Positions 9,191-20,355 are shown, counted from the stretch's first letter. The stretch is DNA of 64,000 bases from Achromobacter spanius (GCF_002812705.1 NZ_CP025030.1:3968001-4032000); one strand, 5' to 3'. A program made the numbers and translations. The notes: generated by a model not told the origin, from the sequence alone.

Positions 9191-10359
9191 GCCAGGCCCA
9201 GTCTGCCGGCCTCGGGCCCGGCCACGGCCCCGGCATCGTTGCGGTAGGCGAAACCCCCGCGTTGCGCCACCCCGAGCCCACCTGCACGACGGCGGGCTTG
9301 ATGGCGCAAGCCGTCGGCCAGGCGCTGCGTCAGGGGGGCATTGCGCCCGCGCAGGTAGACGGGCTGGGCGTGGCGTCGTTCACGCTGCGCCCCGACCGCG
9401 CCATTGATCTGGCCTGGCGGCTGGGCTTGCGGCTGAACTGGTGCATGCAGGACGAGCTGGGCGGCGCCAGCGCCATCAACCTGTTGCGCCAGGCCTGGCT
9501 GGGGCTGGAAGCGGGGCAGGCGCAAACCATCGTGTTGGTGTCGGGTGACCATTTCACGGGCGCGGACTTTGCCGGGCTGGTGCGCGGCTACAACCGCAGT
9601 GCGCAGGAATATCTTAGCCCGCTGGGCAGTGCAGGGCCCAACCCGCTGTTTGCCATGTTGACCCAGCGGCAGATGGCGCAAACAGGGCTGCGGCGTGAAG
9701 ATTACGGCGCCCTGTGTGTGACGCAGCGCGGCTGGGCGGTCGATAACCCCAACGCGGCCTATCGCCAACCGCTGAGCTTGGCGCAATACCTGGAAGCGCC
9801 GATGGTGGCGCCGCCGCTTGGCAGGCTGGACTGCGTGCCGGTTGTCAGCGGGGCCAGCGCGCTGGTGCTGCAAGCGCGGCCGACGGGCGTGCATGTGCGG
9901 CTGCTGGCCAGCGGCGCGCGCTACAACCACGACCAGCAGGAAGGCGACGGCTTGCAGACCGGCATTGGTGAATTCGCGGAGGGCCTGTGGCGCCAGGCGG
10001 CCGTGGGGCCGGAAGACATGGATGTGGTCAGCGTGTACGACGACTATCCGGCGATGGCGCTGGCGCAGTTGTGCGACCTGGGCTTTGCGGGCACGGACGA
10101 CATGCCGGGCTTCATCGCCCGCCGCATCGCCACGCGCGACCTGCCCGTGAACACGGCGGGCGGCCAATTGTCGGCGGGCCAGGCGGGTACGGCGGGCGGC
10201 ATGCACGGGTTGGTCGAGGTGGCGCGGCAACTGTTGGGCCAGGCACAGGGGCGGCAGTTGCAGGGTGCTCGGCACGGCGTCGTCACGGGATACGGCATGG
10301 TGCAACTGCGCTACGGCATGTGCGCCAACGCGGCGGTGCTGCGCCGGGAGGAATCATGA
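9187..10359 (+). CDS. Thiolase-superfamily protein without catalytic cysteine
   Basis: A 390-residue thiolase-fold protein. The usual nucleophilic Cys position in the first half reads ELGGASA, and the C-terminal GHP motif is replaced by NTAGGQLSAGQAGTAGG, so classical claisen chemistry is unlikely. This pattern, together with an immediately following DUF35 partner, matches thiolase-like aldolases of the Ltp2 kind that form complexes with DUF35 proteins in steroid side-chain degradation. An aldolase or lipid-transfer role is inference. It overlaps both neighbours by 4 bp (ATGA), so a stoichiometric complex with the DUF35 protein is plausible. Confidence 0.8.
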   Translation: MSQAQSAGLGPGHGPGIVAVGETPALRHPEPTCTTAGLMAQAVGQALRQGGIAPAQVDGLGVASFTLRPDRAIDLAWRLGLRLNWCMQDELGGASAINLLRQAWLGLEAGQAQTIVLVSGDHFTGADFAGLVRGYNRSAQEYLSPLGSAGPNPLFAMLTQRQMAQTGLRREDYGALCVTQRGWAVDNPNAAYRQPLSLAQYLEAPMVAPPLGRLDCVPVVSGASALVLQARPTGVHVRLLASGARYNHDQQEGDGLQTGIGEFAEGLWRQAAVGPEDMDVVSVYDDYPAMALAQLCDLGFAGTDDMPGFIARRIATRDLPVNTAGGQLSAGQAGTAGGMHGLVEVARQLLGQAQGRQLQGARHGVVTGYGMVQLRYGMCANAAVLRREES

Positions 10360-10772
10360 GTCTGCATGTGGATCAATGCCGCGCCTGCGGCCACCGCGTT
10401 TATCCCGCCCGCCTGTGGTGCCCGGCTTGCGGACACGATGAGGCGCAGCCGGTAGGGGTGGAGGAAGGCGAATTGCTGGCCTGGACGGTGATGCCGGACA
10501 AGGGCAGGGCGCCGCAGCCCGGTTCCAGATCTGACTCCCCTGATCCCCCTGGCTCGCTTGATTCCGCTAATCCCCCCGGCCCCTCTGACCCCGGGCCGGT
10601 CATCATCGCGACGGTACGCGCAGTGCCCGTCGGGCCGATGCTGGTGGTGCGGCTGCTAGCGCCGCCTTCGCATATCGGCCAGCGCTTGCGTCTGTTCGAG
10701 CGCCAGGTGTCGGGCCGCGCGCTGCCGTGGGCGGAGCCGCTGCCGGACCAGACCCGTCAAGCCGAACCTTGA
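10356..10772 (+). CDS. DUF35 OB-fold / zinc-ribbon protein
   Basis: A 138-residue protein with an N-terminal rubredoxin-like zinc ribbon (CRACG at about 8-12 and CPACG at about 24-28) and a C-terminal OB fold (VIIATVRAVPVGPMLVVRLL). Such proteins act as partners of thiolase-like enzymes and may present acyl-CoA. Its ATG overlaps the stop of the thiolase-like gene. Unusually, a Pro/Ser/Asp-rich insert (about residues 58-80) splits the OB domain. It is encoded by a 27-bp tandem duplication. The stop codon lies in the first unit of another short repeat. Confidence 0.85.
   Translation: MSLHVDQCRACGHRVYPARLWCPACGHDEAQPVGVEEGELLAWTVMPDKGRAPQPGSRSDSPDPPGSLDSANPPGPSDPGPVIIATVRAVPVGPMLVVRLLAPPSHIGQRLRLFERQVSGRALPWAEPLPDQTRQAEP
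10533..10586. repeat. 27-bp in-frame duplication in the DUF35 gene
   Basis: Two imperfect 27-bp units begin at 10533 and 10560, and a third begins at 10587. Each encodes a nine-residue pattern (DSPDPPGSL, then DSANPPGPS), producing the proline-rich insert in the OB fold. Confidence 0.7.
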
Positions 10773-10797
10773 AGCCTGCGCTTTGAAGCCGAACCCG
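10759..10797. repeat. 13/14-bp repeat across the DUF35 stop codon
   Basis: Units beginning AAGCC start at 10759, 10772 and 10786. The first (AAGCCGAACCTTG) contains the end of the coding sequence and most of the TGA stop; the third repeats AAGCCGAACC exactly. Confidence 0.7.
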
Positions 10798-10812
10798 AAC
10801 CGCCCAGCCGCT

Positions 10813-11634
10813 TCACTGCGCCGCGCGGATCGATTCCAGCCGTTGCGCCAATGACGCGGTGGACAATTCGCCCACGCGCATGTCCACCAAGCGGCCCTGG
10901 GCGTCCAGGAACAAGGTGGCGGGCAGGCCGCGATTGCTGAATTTGCGCGACGCCTCGCCCGCCGGGTCGATCAGTACGTTCCGCAAGCCGGGCGCGTGCT
11001 GGTTCAGGAATTGCGTCACGTCGCCCGGCGCTTCCGCCTGGTTCAGGAAGACGAAGTTGACGTCGGGATTGGCGGCCTGCGCGGCGGCAAACGCCGGCAT
11101 TTCGCGGCGGCACGGCGGGCACCAGCTTGCCCACAGATTGATCACGGTGGGCTTGCCCTGAAAGGCGGATAGCGCGGCGGGGGCGCCGTCCACGTCCTGT
11201 ACCGCCAAGGCAGCCAGTTCGGGCTGCGGCTGCGGCGTGGACGCCAGCCAGCGTCCGCCGCCCAGCCAGGCGGCGCTGGCCAGTGCCAAGGCGCCTAGCA
11301 AGGCCACGCGAGGGGCGCGGTGCCGGATCACGACGGCAATCGCATAGACCCAGGCAGCGGCCAGCCCGGCCAGGCCGCTCCAGCCGCCGTCGCGCAGGTC
11401 CAGCATCTTGATCGGGTCGGGCAGGTAGTGGTCGCGGTACTGCCAGACGAAGGCGACGCGCGCGGCCAGCAAGCCGATGATCAGCGCCCGCCACAACACG
11501 GTGCTCAGGCGGGCCGCGTCCTCGCGCTGCCGATTCAACAGGCGCGCCGCCAACACGCCGACCAGGGCGGCGGCGATCAAAATCGCCAATTCAGTGGGAA
11601 ATACCAGCGGGCCGATACGGATGGCAGGATTCAT
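10813..11634 (-). CDS. TlpA-like thiol-disulfide redoxin with membrane domain
   Basis: A 273-residue protein with two parts. The N-terminal 130 residues hold about four membrane helices and a stretch (LDLRDGGWSGLAGLAAAWVY) resembling part of prolipoprotein diacylglyceryl transferase. The C-terminal half is a thioredoxin fold of the TlpA type with the redox pair Cys172/Cys175 in WASWCPPCRREM and the cis-proline in RGLPATLF. It should act as a periplasmic disulfide reductant. I used the ATG at 11634 because GGGCGGAC lies just upstream; the frame continues 11 codons further without a ribosome site. It is convergent with the DUF35 operon. Confidence 0.82.
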   Translation of the reverse strand: MNPAIRIGPLVFPTELAILIAAALVGVLAARLLNRQREDAARLSTVLWRALIIGLLAARVAFVWQYRDHYLPDPIKMLDLRDGGWSGLAGLAAAWVYAIAVVIRHRAPRVALLGALALASAAWLGGGRWLASTPQPQPELAALAVQDVDGAPAALSAFQGKPTVINLWASWCPPCRREMPAFAAAQAANPDVNFVFLNQAEAPGDVTQFLNQHAPGLRNVLIDPAGEASRKFSNRGLPATLFLDAQGRLVDMRVGELSTASLAQRLESIRAAQ

Positions 11635-11890
11635 TGTCCGCCCTCGGCGGTGGCCGTAGACATCCATGCTTGCGCCCGCTTGATGAGGGTTCCCGCGCGG
11701 TCCTTGATATTGAATTCCATGTTCGCTTCCCGGATGAAGCCGGCAAGCCTAGCATGGCGCGCGGCCAGGGTCGGGCCGCTTTCCGGCACGGTCCTGTAGT
11801 AACGCTAAAATGGCGGCTCGCGGCTGGCTATCCAGCCCTTTTTGCATTGTTTTCTGCATTCCCCTTCTTCTGCCTCGCGCATCCATCACC

Positions 11891-12685
11891 ATGAAAAAAC
11901 TGACTGCTGTTTTCCTCGTGTCCGCGACCACGTTGCTGACCGCCTGCGGCCCCAGCGACGACGCTAAGCCGACCGCTGGCGCCCAGGCGCCGGCCGCCGC
12001 CAGGAAGGTGGTGGTGGGCCTGGATGACAACTTCCCGCCCATGGGCTTTCGCGACGCCAGCAACCAGATCGTCGGTTTCGACATCGACATGGCCAAGGAA
12101 GCCAGCAAGCGCCTGGGCATGGAAGTGGAATTCAAGCCCATCGACTGGAGCGCCAAGGAAGCCGAACTCAACGGCAAGCGCGTCGACGTCCTCTGGAACG
12201 GCCTGACCATCACTGAAGAGCGCAAGAAGAACATCAGCTTCACCGCGCCCTACATGGCCAACCACCAGATCATCATCGTGGGCACCGCCTCGCCCGTGAA
12301 GGTCAAGAACGACCTGGCCGGCAAGACCATCGGCGCCCAGGACGGCAGCAGCGCCACCGACGCCATCGCCCGTGACCCCGTGGCCGCCCAGATCAAGGAA
12401 GTGAAGAAGTTCGGCGACAACGTCACCGCACTGATGGACCTGGCCGCCGGCCGCCTGGACGCGATTGTGGTGGACGAAGTGGTGGGCCGCTACCTGATCA
12501 GCAAGCGCGCCGGCGAATACCGCGTGCTGGAAGAGAACTTCGGCACCGAAGACTACGGCGTGGGCGTGCGCAAGGACGACACCGAATTGCTGGGCCAGTT
12601 GGACAAGACGCTGGATTCCATGAAGCAGGACGGCACCGCCGGGCGCATCGCCACCCAGTGGTTCGGCGCCAACATCATCAAGTAA
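11891..12685 (+). CDS. Amino-acid ABC transporter substrate-binding lipoprotein
   Basis: A family-3 solute-binding protein (264 residues) of the polar amino-acid uptake group. The lipobox LLTAC places the lipidated cysteine at residue 19. The mature domain starts with KVVVGLDDNFPPMGFRDASNQIVGFDIDMA, typical of cystine/glutamine/arginine-type binders. The ATG at 11891 is chosen because the signal peptide begins there; the frame opens earlier, at 11810. It heads a three-gene operon with permease (22-bp gap) and ATPase. The exact substrate is unknown. Confidence 0.9.
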   Translation: MKKLTAVFLVSATTLLTACGPSDDAKPTAGAQAPAAARKVVVGLDDNFPPMGFRDASNQIVGFDIDMAKEASKRLGMEVEFKPIDWSAKEAELNGKRVDVLWNGLTITEERKKNISFTAPYMANHQIIIVGTASPVKVKNDLAGKTIGAQDGSSATDAIARDPVAAQIKEVKKFGDNVTALMDLAAGRLDAIVVDEVVGRYLISKRAGEYRVLEENFGTEDYGVGVRKDDTELLGQLDKTLDSMKQDGTAGRIATQWFGANIIK

Positions 12686-12706
12686 GCGGCGCGCGAACTT
12701 TCTTCA

Positions 12707-13360
12707 ATGGACTACGTACTCTCTCTGTTGGGGCCGATGGCGGAAGGCGCGAAAGTGACCTTGACGCTGTTCTTCATCACGCTGGCCCTGGCGGTGCCCC
12801 TGGGCCTGGTGCTGGCGCTGGCGCGCATTTCGAAGTGGCCGCTGCTCAGCAACCTGGTCAACGGCTATATCTGGCTGATGCGCGGCACGCCGCTCATGCT
12901 GCAGATGCTGTTCATCTACTTCGCGCTGCCGTTCGTGCCGGTGGTGGGCGTGCGGCTGCCGGACTTTCCGGCGGCCGTGGTGGCCTTCGCGCTGAACTAC
13001 GCGGCGTATTTCGCCGAGATCTTCCGTGCGGGCATCCAGTCGGTGGACCGTGGCCAGTACGAAGGCAGCAAGGTGCTGGGCATGACCTATCTGCAAACGC
13101 TGCGCCGCATCGTCCTGCCGCAGATGGTGCAGCGGGTGCTGCCGCCGATGAGCAACGAAACCATCACGCTGGTCAAGGACACCTCGCTGATCTACGTGCT
13201 GGCGCTGAACGACATCCTGCGCACCGCGCGCGGCATCGTCCAGCGTGATTTCACCACCACGCCGTTCCTGGTGGCCGCGGCCTTTTATCTGCTCATGACG
13301 CTTGTCCTGACGTGGTTCTTCCAGCACATGGAAAAGCGCTATGCCAAATATGACCAATAA
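12707..13360 (+). CDS. Amino-acid ABC transporter permease
   Basis: A 217-residue inner-membrane permease of the HisM/GlnP type with about five helices. The conserved EAA loop appears as [21 protein letters not shown], which contacts the ATPase. A single permease gene implies a homodimeric channel. Its 3' end overlaps the ATPase gene by 20 bp. Confidence 0.92.
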   Translation: MDYVLSLLGPMAEGAKVTLTLFFITLALAVPLGLVLALARISKWPLLSNLVNGYIWLMRGTPLMLQMLFIYFALPFVPVVGVRLPDFPAAVVAFALNYAAYFAEIFRAGIQSVDRGQYEGSKVLGMTYLQTLRRIVLPQMVQRVLPPMSNETITLVKDTSLIYVLALNDILRTARGIVQRDFTTTPFLVAAAFYLLMTLVLTWFFQHMEKRYAKYDQ

Positions 13361-14153
13361 CCCGCCGACAGCCGCCGTCGCGCCGACGGGCCGACCCGTC
13401 ATGATCCAGGCCAGCGCCATCAGCAAGTCGTTCGGCGCGAACCGCGTGCTGGACAAGGTGTCGCTGACGCTCGAACAGGGCGAAGTGGTGGCGGTGATTG
13501 GCCCGTCCGGCTCGGGCAAGAGCACGTTCCTGCGTTGCCTGAACCACCTTGAAACCATCGATGAAGGCAGTATCGAAGTCGAAGGTGAAATGATGGCGCG
13601 CGCCGGTGACGACGGCCGCAGCCACTACGCCAGCGATGGCGACGTGCGCCGCATCTGCCGCAAGATGGGCATGGTGTTTCAGTCGTTCAACCTGTTCCCG
13701 CACATGACGGTGCTGCAAAACATCATTGAAGCGCCGATCACCGTCAAGGGCATGTCCAAGGCGCAGGTCATCCCCAAGGCGGAAGAACTGCTGCGCAAGG
13801 TTGGCCTGCTGAACAAGCGCGACAACTATCCCACGCGCCTGTCGGGCGGCCAGAAACAGCGCGTGGCGATTGCCCGCGCGTTGGCGATGGAGCCCGACAT
13901 CATGCTGTTCGACGAACCCACGTCCGCGCTGGACCCGGAGCTGACCGGCGAAGTGCTGCGCACCATGAAGCAGTTGGCCGACGAACGCATGACCATGCTG
14001 GTCGTCACGCACGAAATGGGTTTTGCGCGCGAAGTGGCGCATCGCGTCATCTTCATGGACGAAGGCCGCATTGTCGAGGAAGCCCCGTCGGCGGACTTCT
14101 TCCGCGCGCCGCAACAGGCGCGCACCCGGGAATTCCTGGCGCACATGCTTTAA
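13341..14153 (+). CDS. Amino-acid ABC transporter ATP-binding protein
   Basis: A 270-residue ATPase that energises the importer encoded just upstream. Walker A is GPSGSGKST, the signature is [15 protein letters not shown], Walker B is [14 protein letters not shown] and the H-loop is VVTHEMGFA. The start at 13341 follows GGAAAAG inside the permease gene, giving an N-terminal extension of about 20 residues. A second ATG lies three codons in. After the gene come a stretch of short CAATA repeats and a strong hairpin. Confidence 0.92.
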   Translation: MPNMTNNPPTAAVAPTGRPVMIQASAISKSFGANRVLDKVSLTLEQGEVVAVIGPSGSGKSTFLRCLNHLETIDEGSIEVEGEMMARAGDDGRSHYASDGDVRRICRKMGMVFQSFNLFPHMTVLQNIIEAPITVKGMSKAQVIPKAEELLRKVGLLNKRDNYPTRLSGGQKQRVAIARALAMEPDIMLFDEPTSALDPELTGEVLRTMKQLADERMTMLVVTHEMGFAREVAHRVIFMDEGRIVEEAPSADFFRAPQQARTREFLAHML

Positions 14154-14203
14154 GGCCGCTGGGGTAATAGGGCAATACGGCAATAGGGCAAAAGAGGGCC
14201 ATG

Positions 14204-14238
14204 CCGGCGCGCAATTTCATGAGAAATTGACGCGCCGG
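14204..14238. terminator. Long hairpin after the ABC importer operon
   Basis: Fifteen paired bases (CCGGCGCG then CAATTTC against GAAATTG and CGCGCCGG, one bulged A at 14230) close on a 4-base loop, followed by a short T-run (TTTCC). It most likely terminates the ABC operon. It ends 53 bases before the next start codon, so it could also attenuate the glycosyltransferase gene. Confidence 0.65.
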
Positions 14239-14291
14239 TTTCCATAATGGCGGGGACGACGTTGTTTTAATTCCTCTCCGCCTGACATTCC

Positions 14292-15851
14292 ATGCCCCTT
14301 CGGTTTCCGTTTTTTGAGCGCCGCGCCTACCCCGGCTGGCTGATATTGCTGTGCCTGGCCGTATGGCTGGCGGCCCTGGCCTGGGCGCGCTGGCTGACCC
14401 TGCCAGACGAAGGGCGCTACGCCGGGGTGGCCTGGGAAATGCTGCGCAGCCATTCGCACATGGTGCCGCTGTTGGACGGCATGCCGTACTTTCACAAGCC
14501 TCCACTGTATTACTGGCTGGCGCAGATCAGCTATGCGCTCTTTGGCGTGCATGAATTCAGCGCGCGCCTGCCGTCGTTGCTGGGCGCGTGGAGCGCGGGT
14601 GCGGGCGTATACGCCTTCGTGTCGCGCTACCGCAATGTGGCGCAGGCGCGCTGGTCGGTCGTGATCTTGGGGCTGACGCCCTTGTTCTTTGGCGCCGCAC
14701 AGTTCGCCAACATGGACATGCTGGTGGCCAGCATGATCACGCTATGCATCCTGGCTGCCGCCGACACCGCCTTGCGGCGCGGCGAAGGGCGGCCATTTCG
14801 CGCCATGTCGATCGCAACCGGTGTCTTGGCCGCGCTGGCCGTGTTGGCGAAGGGGCTGATCGGTCTAGCCTTGCCCGGCGCCATTGTGTTGGCCTGGTTG
14901 CTGCTGCGGCGCGACTGGCGCGGCATGCGGGCTTTGCTGTGGGTGCCGGCCTTGCTGGCGTTCGCCGTGGTTGCCGTGCCTTGGTTTGCGTTGATGCAGA
15001 TGAAGTTTCCCGGCTTCTACCATTACTTCTTCGTCTACCAGCACTTCGAACGCTTCGCGCAAAGCGGCTTCAACAACGCGCAGCCGATCTGGTTCTATGT
15101 GCCGATCGTGCTGGGCCTGGCCTTGCCGTGGTCCCTCTGGGGCGTGGCGATTTTTACCCGCGCGTTCTGGCGCGAGGCCGATCCGCAGGGGCTGCGCCGC
15201 TTGATGGCGATCTGGATTGCGGTGGTGATGGTGTTCTTTTCCATCCCGCAATCGAAGCTGATCGGTTATGTGCTGCCGGTGTTTCCGCCGCTGGCTTTCC
15301 TGATCAGTGAGCGTATCGCGCCCGCCTGGGCCGCGGGCAAGCGGCGGGGCGCAAGCATTGCCATCGTGGTGGCAGCCGTCATCTGCCTTGGGGCAATCAT
15401 CGCGGCGTCATTCAACCCGCGTGGCAGCGCCGGCCCAACCATGAAAAGCCTGCGTGGCGACATGCGGCCGCAAGACACGCAGGTCGCGCTGCATGCCTTG
15501 CCCTTCGATCTGGGTTTCTACACGCAGGCGTCCGCGCCTGCCTGGATCGTCGACAACTGGAACGACCCCGAGGTTCCCACGCGCGACAACTGGCGCAAGG
15601 AACTGTACGACGCGGCCAAGTTCGACCCCGCCGCCGGTAAACGGGTATTGATCCAGAACGAAGATTTGACCGCGCGGCTTTGCGCATCGGCCGACGGTAC
15701 GCGCTTCTGGATCTGGGGCCGCGACGATGACGCCGGGCGGTACCCCGCGATCAATGGCGTGGCGCCGCGCTTGCCGGGCGCCACGCGCGCGGTGTGGCGG
15801 CTGGATGTTGATACCGCTTTCCGTCAACGGATGTGCGGCGGTGTGCGTTAA
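14292..15851 (+). CDS. ArnT-like glycosyltransferase (GT-39/PMT family)
   Basis: A 519-residue polytopic inner-membrane protein with about 11-12 helices. The first periplasmic loop carries the catalytic acidic pair in LPDEGRYAGVAWEM, and FHKPPLYYWL follows, both typical of ArnT-type transferases. These use a polyprenyl-phosphate sugar donor and modify lipid A or other envelope glycans. No arn operon partner is adjacent, so the sugar and acceptor are unknown. A repeat and a bidirectional terminator follow. Confidence 0.85.
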   Translation: MPLRFPFFERRAYPGWLILLCLAVWLAALAWARWLTLPDEGRYAGVAWEMLRSHSHMVPLLDGMPYFHKPPLYYWLAQISYALFGVHEFSARLPSLLGAWSAGAGVYAFVSRYRNVAQARWSVVILGLTPLFFGAAQFANMDMLVASMITLCILAAADTALRRGEGRPFRAMSIATGVLAALAVLAKGLIGLALPGAIVLAWLLLRRDWRGMRALLWVPALLAFAVVAVPWFALMQMKFPGFYHYFFVYQHFERFAQSGFNNAQPIWFYVPIVLGLALPWSLWGVAIFTRAFWREADPQGLRRLMAIWIAVVMVFFSIPQSKLIGYVLPVFPPLAFLISERIAPAWAAGKRRGASIAIVVAAVICLGAIIAASFNPRGSAGPTMKSLRGDMRPQDTQVALHALPFDLGFYTQASAPAWIVDNWNDPEVPTRDNWRKELYDAAKFDPAAGKRVLIQNEDLTARLCASADGTRFWIWGRDDDAGRYPAINGVAPRLPGATRAVWRLDVDTAFRQRMCGGVR

Positions 15852-15885
15852 GCGGCAGTGCTCGATTATCGGCACGGATAGGCGG

Positions 15886-15924
15886 CACCGATTGCCGACA
15901 CCGACTGTCGACACCGCCTATCAG
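15886..15924. repeat. 13-bp tandem repeat after the glycosyltransferase gene
   Basis: Three units beginning CACCG (CACCGATTGCCGA, CACCGACTGTCGA, CACCGCCTATCAG) start at 15886, 15899 and 15912. GATAGGCGG at 15877 can pair with CCGCCTATC at 15914, so the array also sits in a potential long hairpin. Confidence 0.75.
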
Positions 15925-15930
15925 CAATAG

Positions 15931-15970
15931 AAAAAGCCGGCAGCCCTTCAAAGGCTGCCGGCTTTTTTTT
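15931..15970. terminator. Bidirectional intrinsic terminator
   Basis: A GC-rich 11-bp stem (AGCCGGCAGCC / GGCTGCCGGCT) with a 7-base loop is flanked by A5 on the left and T8 on the right, so it can end transcripts of both the glycosyltransferase (+) and isocitrate dehydrogenase (-). Confidence 0.92.
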
Positions 15971-16003
15971 GTGCTGGCGGCAAACGCCGCCAAGCGGTGA
16001 CGC

Positions 16004-18617
<2,614 letters not shown>

Positions 18618-18680
18618 ATGAATTTCGTCGCCGTCCGCATTGCGCTGATTATTACCATCATTCCGAAAATGGTGGGTTAG
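18618..18680 (+). CDS. ilvA leader peptide (attenuation)
   Basis: A 20-codon open frame, MNFVAVRIALIITIIPKMVG, ends with TAG 96 bases before ilvA. It has five isoleucine codons (four ATT, one ATC), four of them in the block ATT-ATT-ACC-ATC-ATT, plus three valines, one leucine and one threonine. A GC-rich hairpin with six Ts follows 25 bases after the stop. This is the classical layout of a branched-chain amino-acid attenuator: ribosome stalling at Ile codons would prevent terminator formation. No clear Shine-Dalgarno sequence precedes the ATG. Function is inferred from composition and position. Confidence 0.8.
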   Translation: MNFVAVRIALIITIIPKMVG

Positions 18681-18705
18681 CGCGCGACCGCAACAGTCAC
18701 AGCCA

Positions 18706-18729
18706 CCCGCCCCACGAGGCGGGTTTTTT
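18706..18729 (+). terminator. ilvA attenuator terminator
   Basis: CCCGCC and GGCGGG pair across a 6-base loop and are followed by T6, ending 47 bases before the ilvA start codon. GTGGG at 18672-18676, at the end of the leader frame, is complementary to CCCAC at 18711-18715 within the terminator and could form the competing antiterminator. Confidence 0.8.
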
Positions 18730-18776
18730 GTGGCCGCCTCTGCCGGGCAAGTCTTCCCAAAGCAGAGAAACCCCCC

Positions 18777-20342
18777 ATGCAAACCGCTACGACAGACACC
18801 GCATTCCAGCACGGCAACGCCTCGCCCATGGCGTACCTGCGTCAGATCCTTAGCGCCCGGATCTACGACATTGCCCGTGAAACCGAACTGGATCTGGCTC
18901 GCGGCTTGTCGGCGCGGTTGAACAACACCGTCTACCTGAAGCGCGAAGACAACCAGCCCGTGTTCTCCTTCAAGGTGCGCGGCGCCTACAACAAGATGCG
19001 CAATACGCCGCAGGCCGCGCTGGACCGGGGCGTGATCACCGCGTCGGCCGGCAACCACGCGCAAGGCGTGGCCATTTCCGCTGCCCGCCTGGGCGTGCGC
19101 GCCATCATCGTGGTGCCGCAGACCGCGCCGCAAGTGAAGGTGGACGCGGTGCGCGCCCACGGCGGTCCGACCGTCACCGTGGTGCAGGCGGGCGATTCCT
19201 ACAGCGATGCCTATGCGCATGCGCAGACGCTGGCGCAGCAGCAGGACCTGACCTTCGTGCCCGCGTTTGACGATCCCTACGTCATTGCGGGCCAGGGCAC
19301 CGTGGGCATGGAGATCCTGCGCCAGCATGCCGGGCCGCTGCATGCGGTGTTCGTGCCGATAGGCGGCGGCAGCCTGGCGGCCGGCGTGTCGGCCTATGTG
19401 AAAGCGGTGGACCCGGGGGTGAAGGTGATTGGCGTGCAGACCGTGGATTCCTGCGCGATGGCGCAGTCCATCAAGGCGGGCCAACGGGTCAGCCTGGCCG
19501 AAGTGGGGCTGTTTTCGGACGGCACGGCGGTCAAGCTGGTGGGCGAGGAAACCTTCCGCCTGTGCCGCGAGTATCTGGACGAGATCATCCTGGTGGACAC
19601 CGACGCTGTGTGCGCGGCCATCAAGGACGTGTTCCTGGATACGCGCAGCGTGCTGGAACCGGCGGGCGCGCTGGCGGTGGCGGGTCTGAAGCAGTACGTC
19701 GAACGTGAAAACGCGCAGGGCTTGTCGATGGTGGCCATCACGTCGGGCGCCAACATGAATTTCGACCGCCTGCGTTTCGTGGCCGACCGCGCCGAAGTGG
19801 GCGAGGCGCGCGAAGCGGTGTTCGCCGTGACCGTACCCGAGGAACGCGGCAGCTTTCGCCGCTTCTGCCGCGTGATCGGTCAGCGCAGCGTGACGGAATT
19901 CAACTACCGCATTGCAGACGCGCACACCGCGCACATCTTCGTCAGCATGCAGATTGCCCGGCGCGGCGATGCCGGCGAGATCATGGCGGCGCTGCAAGAG
20001 CAGGGGTTTTCGGTCAGCGACCTGACGCACAACGAAGTGTCCAAACAGCACATCCGCTACATGGTGGGCGGGCGTTCACCGTTGGCGGGCGGCGAACGGC
20101 TGTTCCGCTTCGAATTCCCGGAACGCCCCGGCGCGCTGATGAAGTTTTTGTCGGAGATGGCGCCCAACTGGAACATCAGCCTGTTCCACTACCGCAACCA
20201 GGGCGCGGACTTCAGTTCGGCGCTGGTGGGCATCCAGGCGCCCTTGGCGGATAGCGCGGCCTTGGATGCGTTCCTGCTGCAACTGGGCTACGCGCATTTT
20301 GAGGAAACCGACAACGAGGCGTATCGCCAGTTTCTGATTTGA
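18777..20342 (+). CDS. ilvA: Threonine ammonia-lyase, biosynthetic
   Basis: PLP enzyme that deaminates threonine to 2-oxobutyrate, the first committed step of isoleucine synthesis. The 521-residue protein has the catalytic domain first (Lys66 in FSFKVRGAYNKM binds PLP; SAGNHAQGVA binds phosphate) and two C-terminal ACT-like regulatory repeats from about residue 345 (FAVTVPEERGSFRRFCRVIG and FRFEFPERPGALMKFL), the arrangement of the isoleucine-inhibited biosynthetic form. A leader peptide and attenuator precede it. It is convergent with the next gene, with a 13-bp gap. Confidence 0.97.
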   Translation: MQTATTDTAFQHGNASPMAYLRQILSARIYDIARETELDLARGLSARLNNTVYLKREDNQPVFSFKVRGAYNKMRNTPQAALDRGVITASAGNHAQGVAISAARLGVRAIIVVPQTAPQVKVDAVRAHGGPTVTVVQAGDSYSDAYAHAQTLAQQQDLTFVPAFDDPYVIAGQGTVGMEILRQHAGPLHAVFVPIGGGSLAAGVSAYVKAVDPGVKVIGVQTVDSCAMAQSIKAGQRVSLAEVGLFSDGTAVKLVGEETFRLCREYLDEIILVDTDAVCAAIKDVFLDTRSVLEPAGALAVAGLKQYVERENAQGLSMVAITSGANMNFDRLRFVADRAEVGEAREAVFAVTVPEERGSFRRFCRVIGQRSVTEFNYRIADAHTAHIFVSMQIARRGDAGEIMAALQEQGFSVSDLTHNEVSKQHIRYMVGGRSPLAGGERLFRFEFPERPGALMKFLSEMAPNWNISLFHYRNQGADFSSALVGIQAPLADSAALDAFLLQLGYAHFEETDNEAYRQFLI

Positions 20343-20355
20343 GCAGGCAGCGGGC

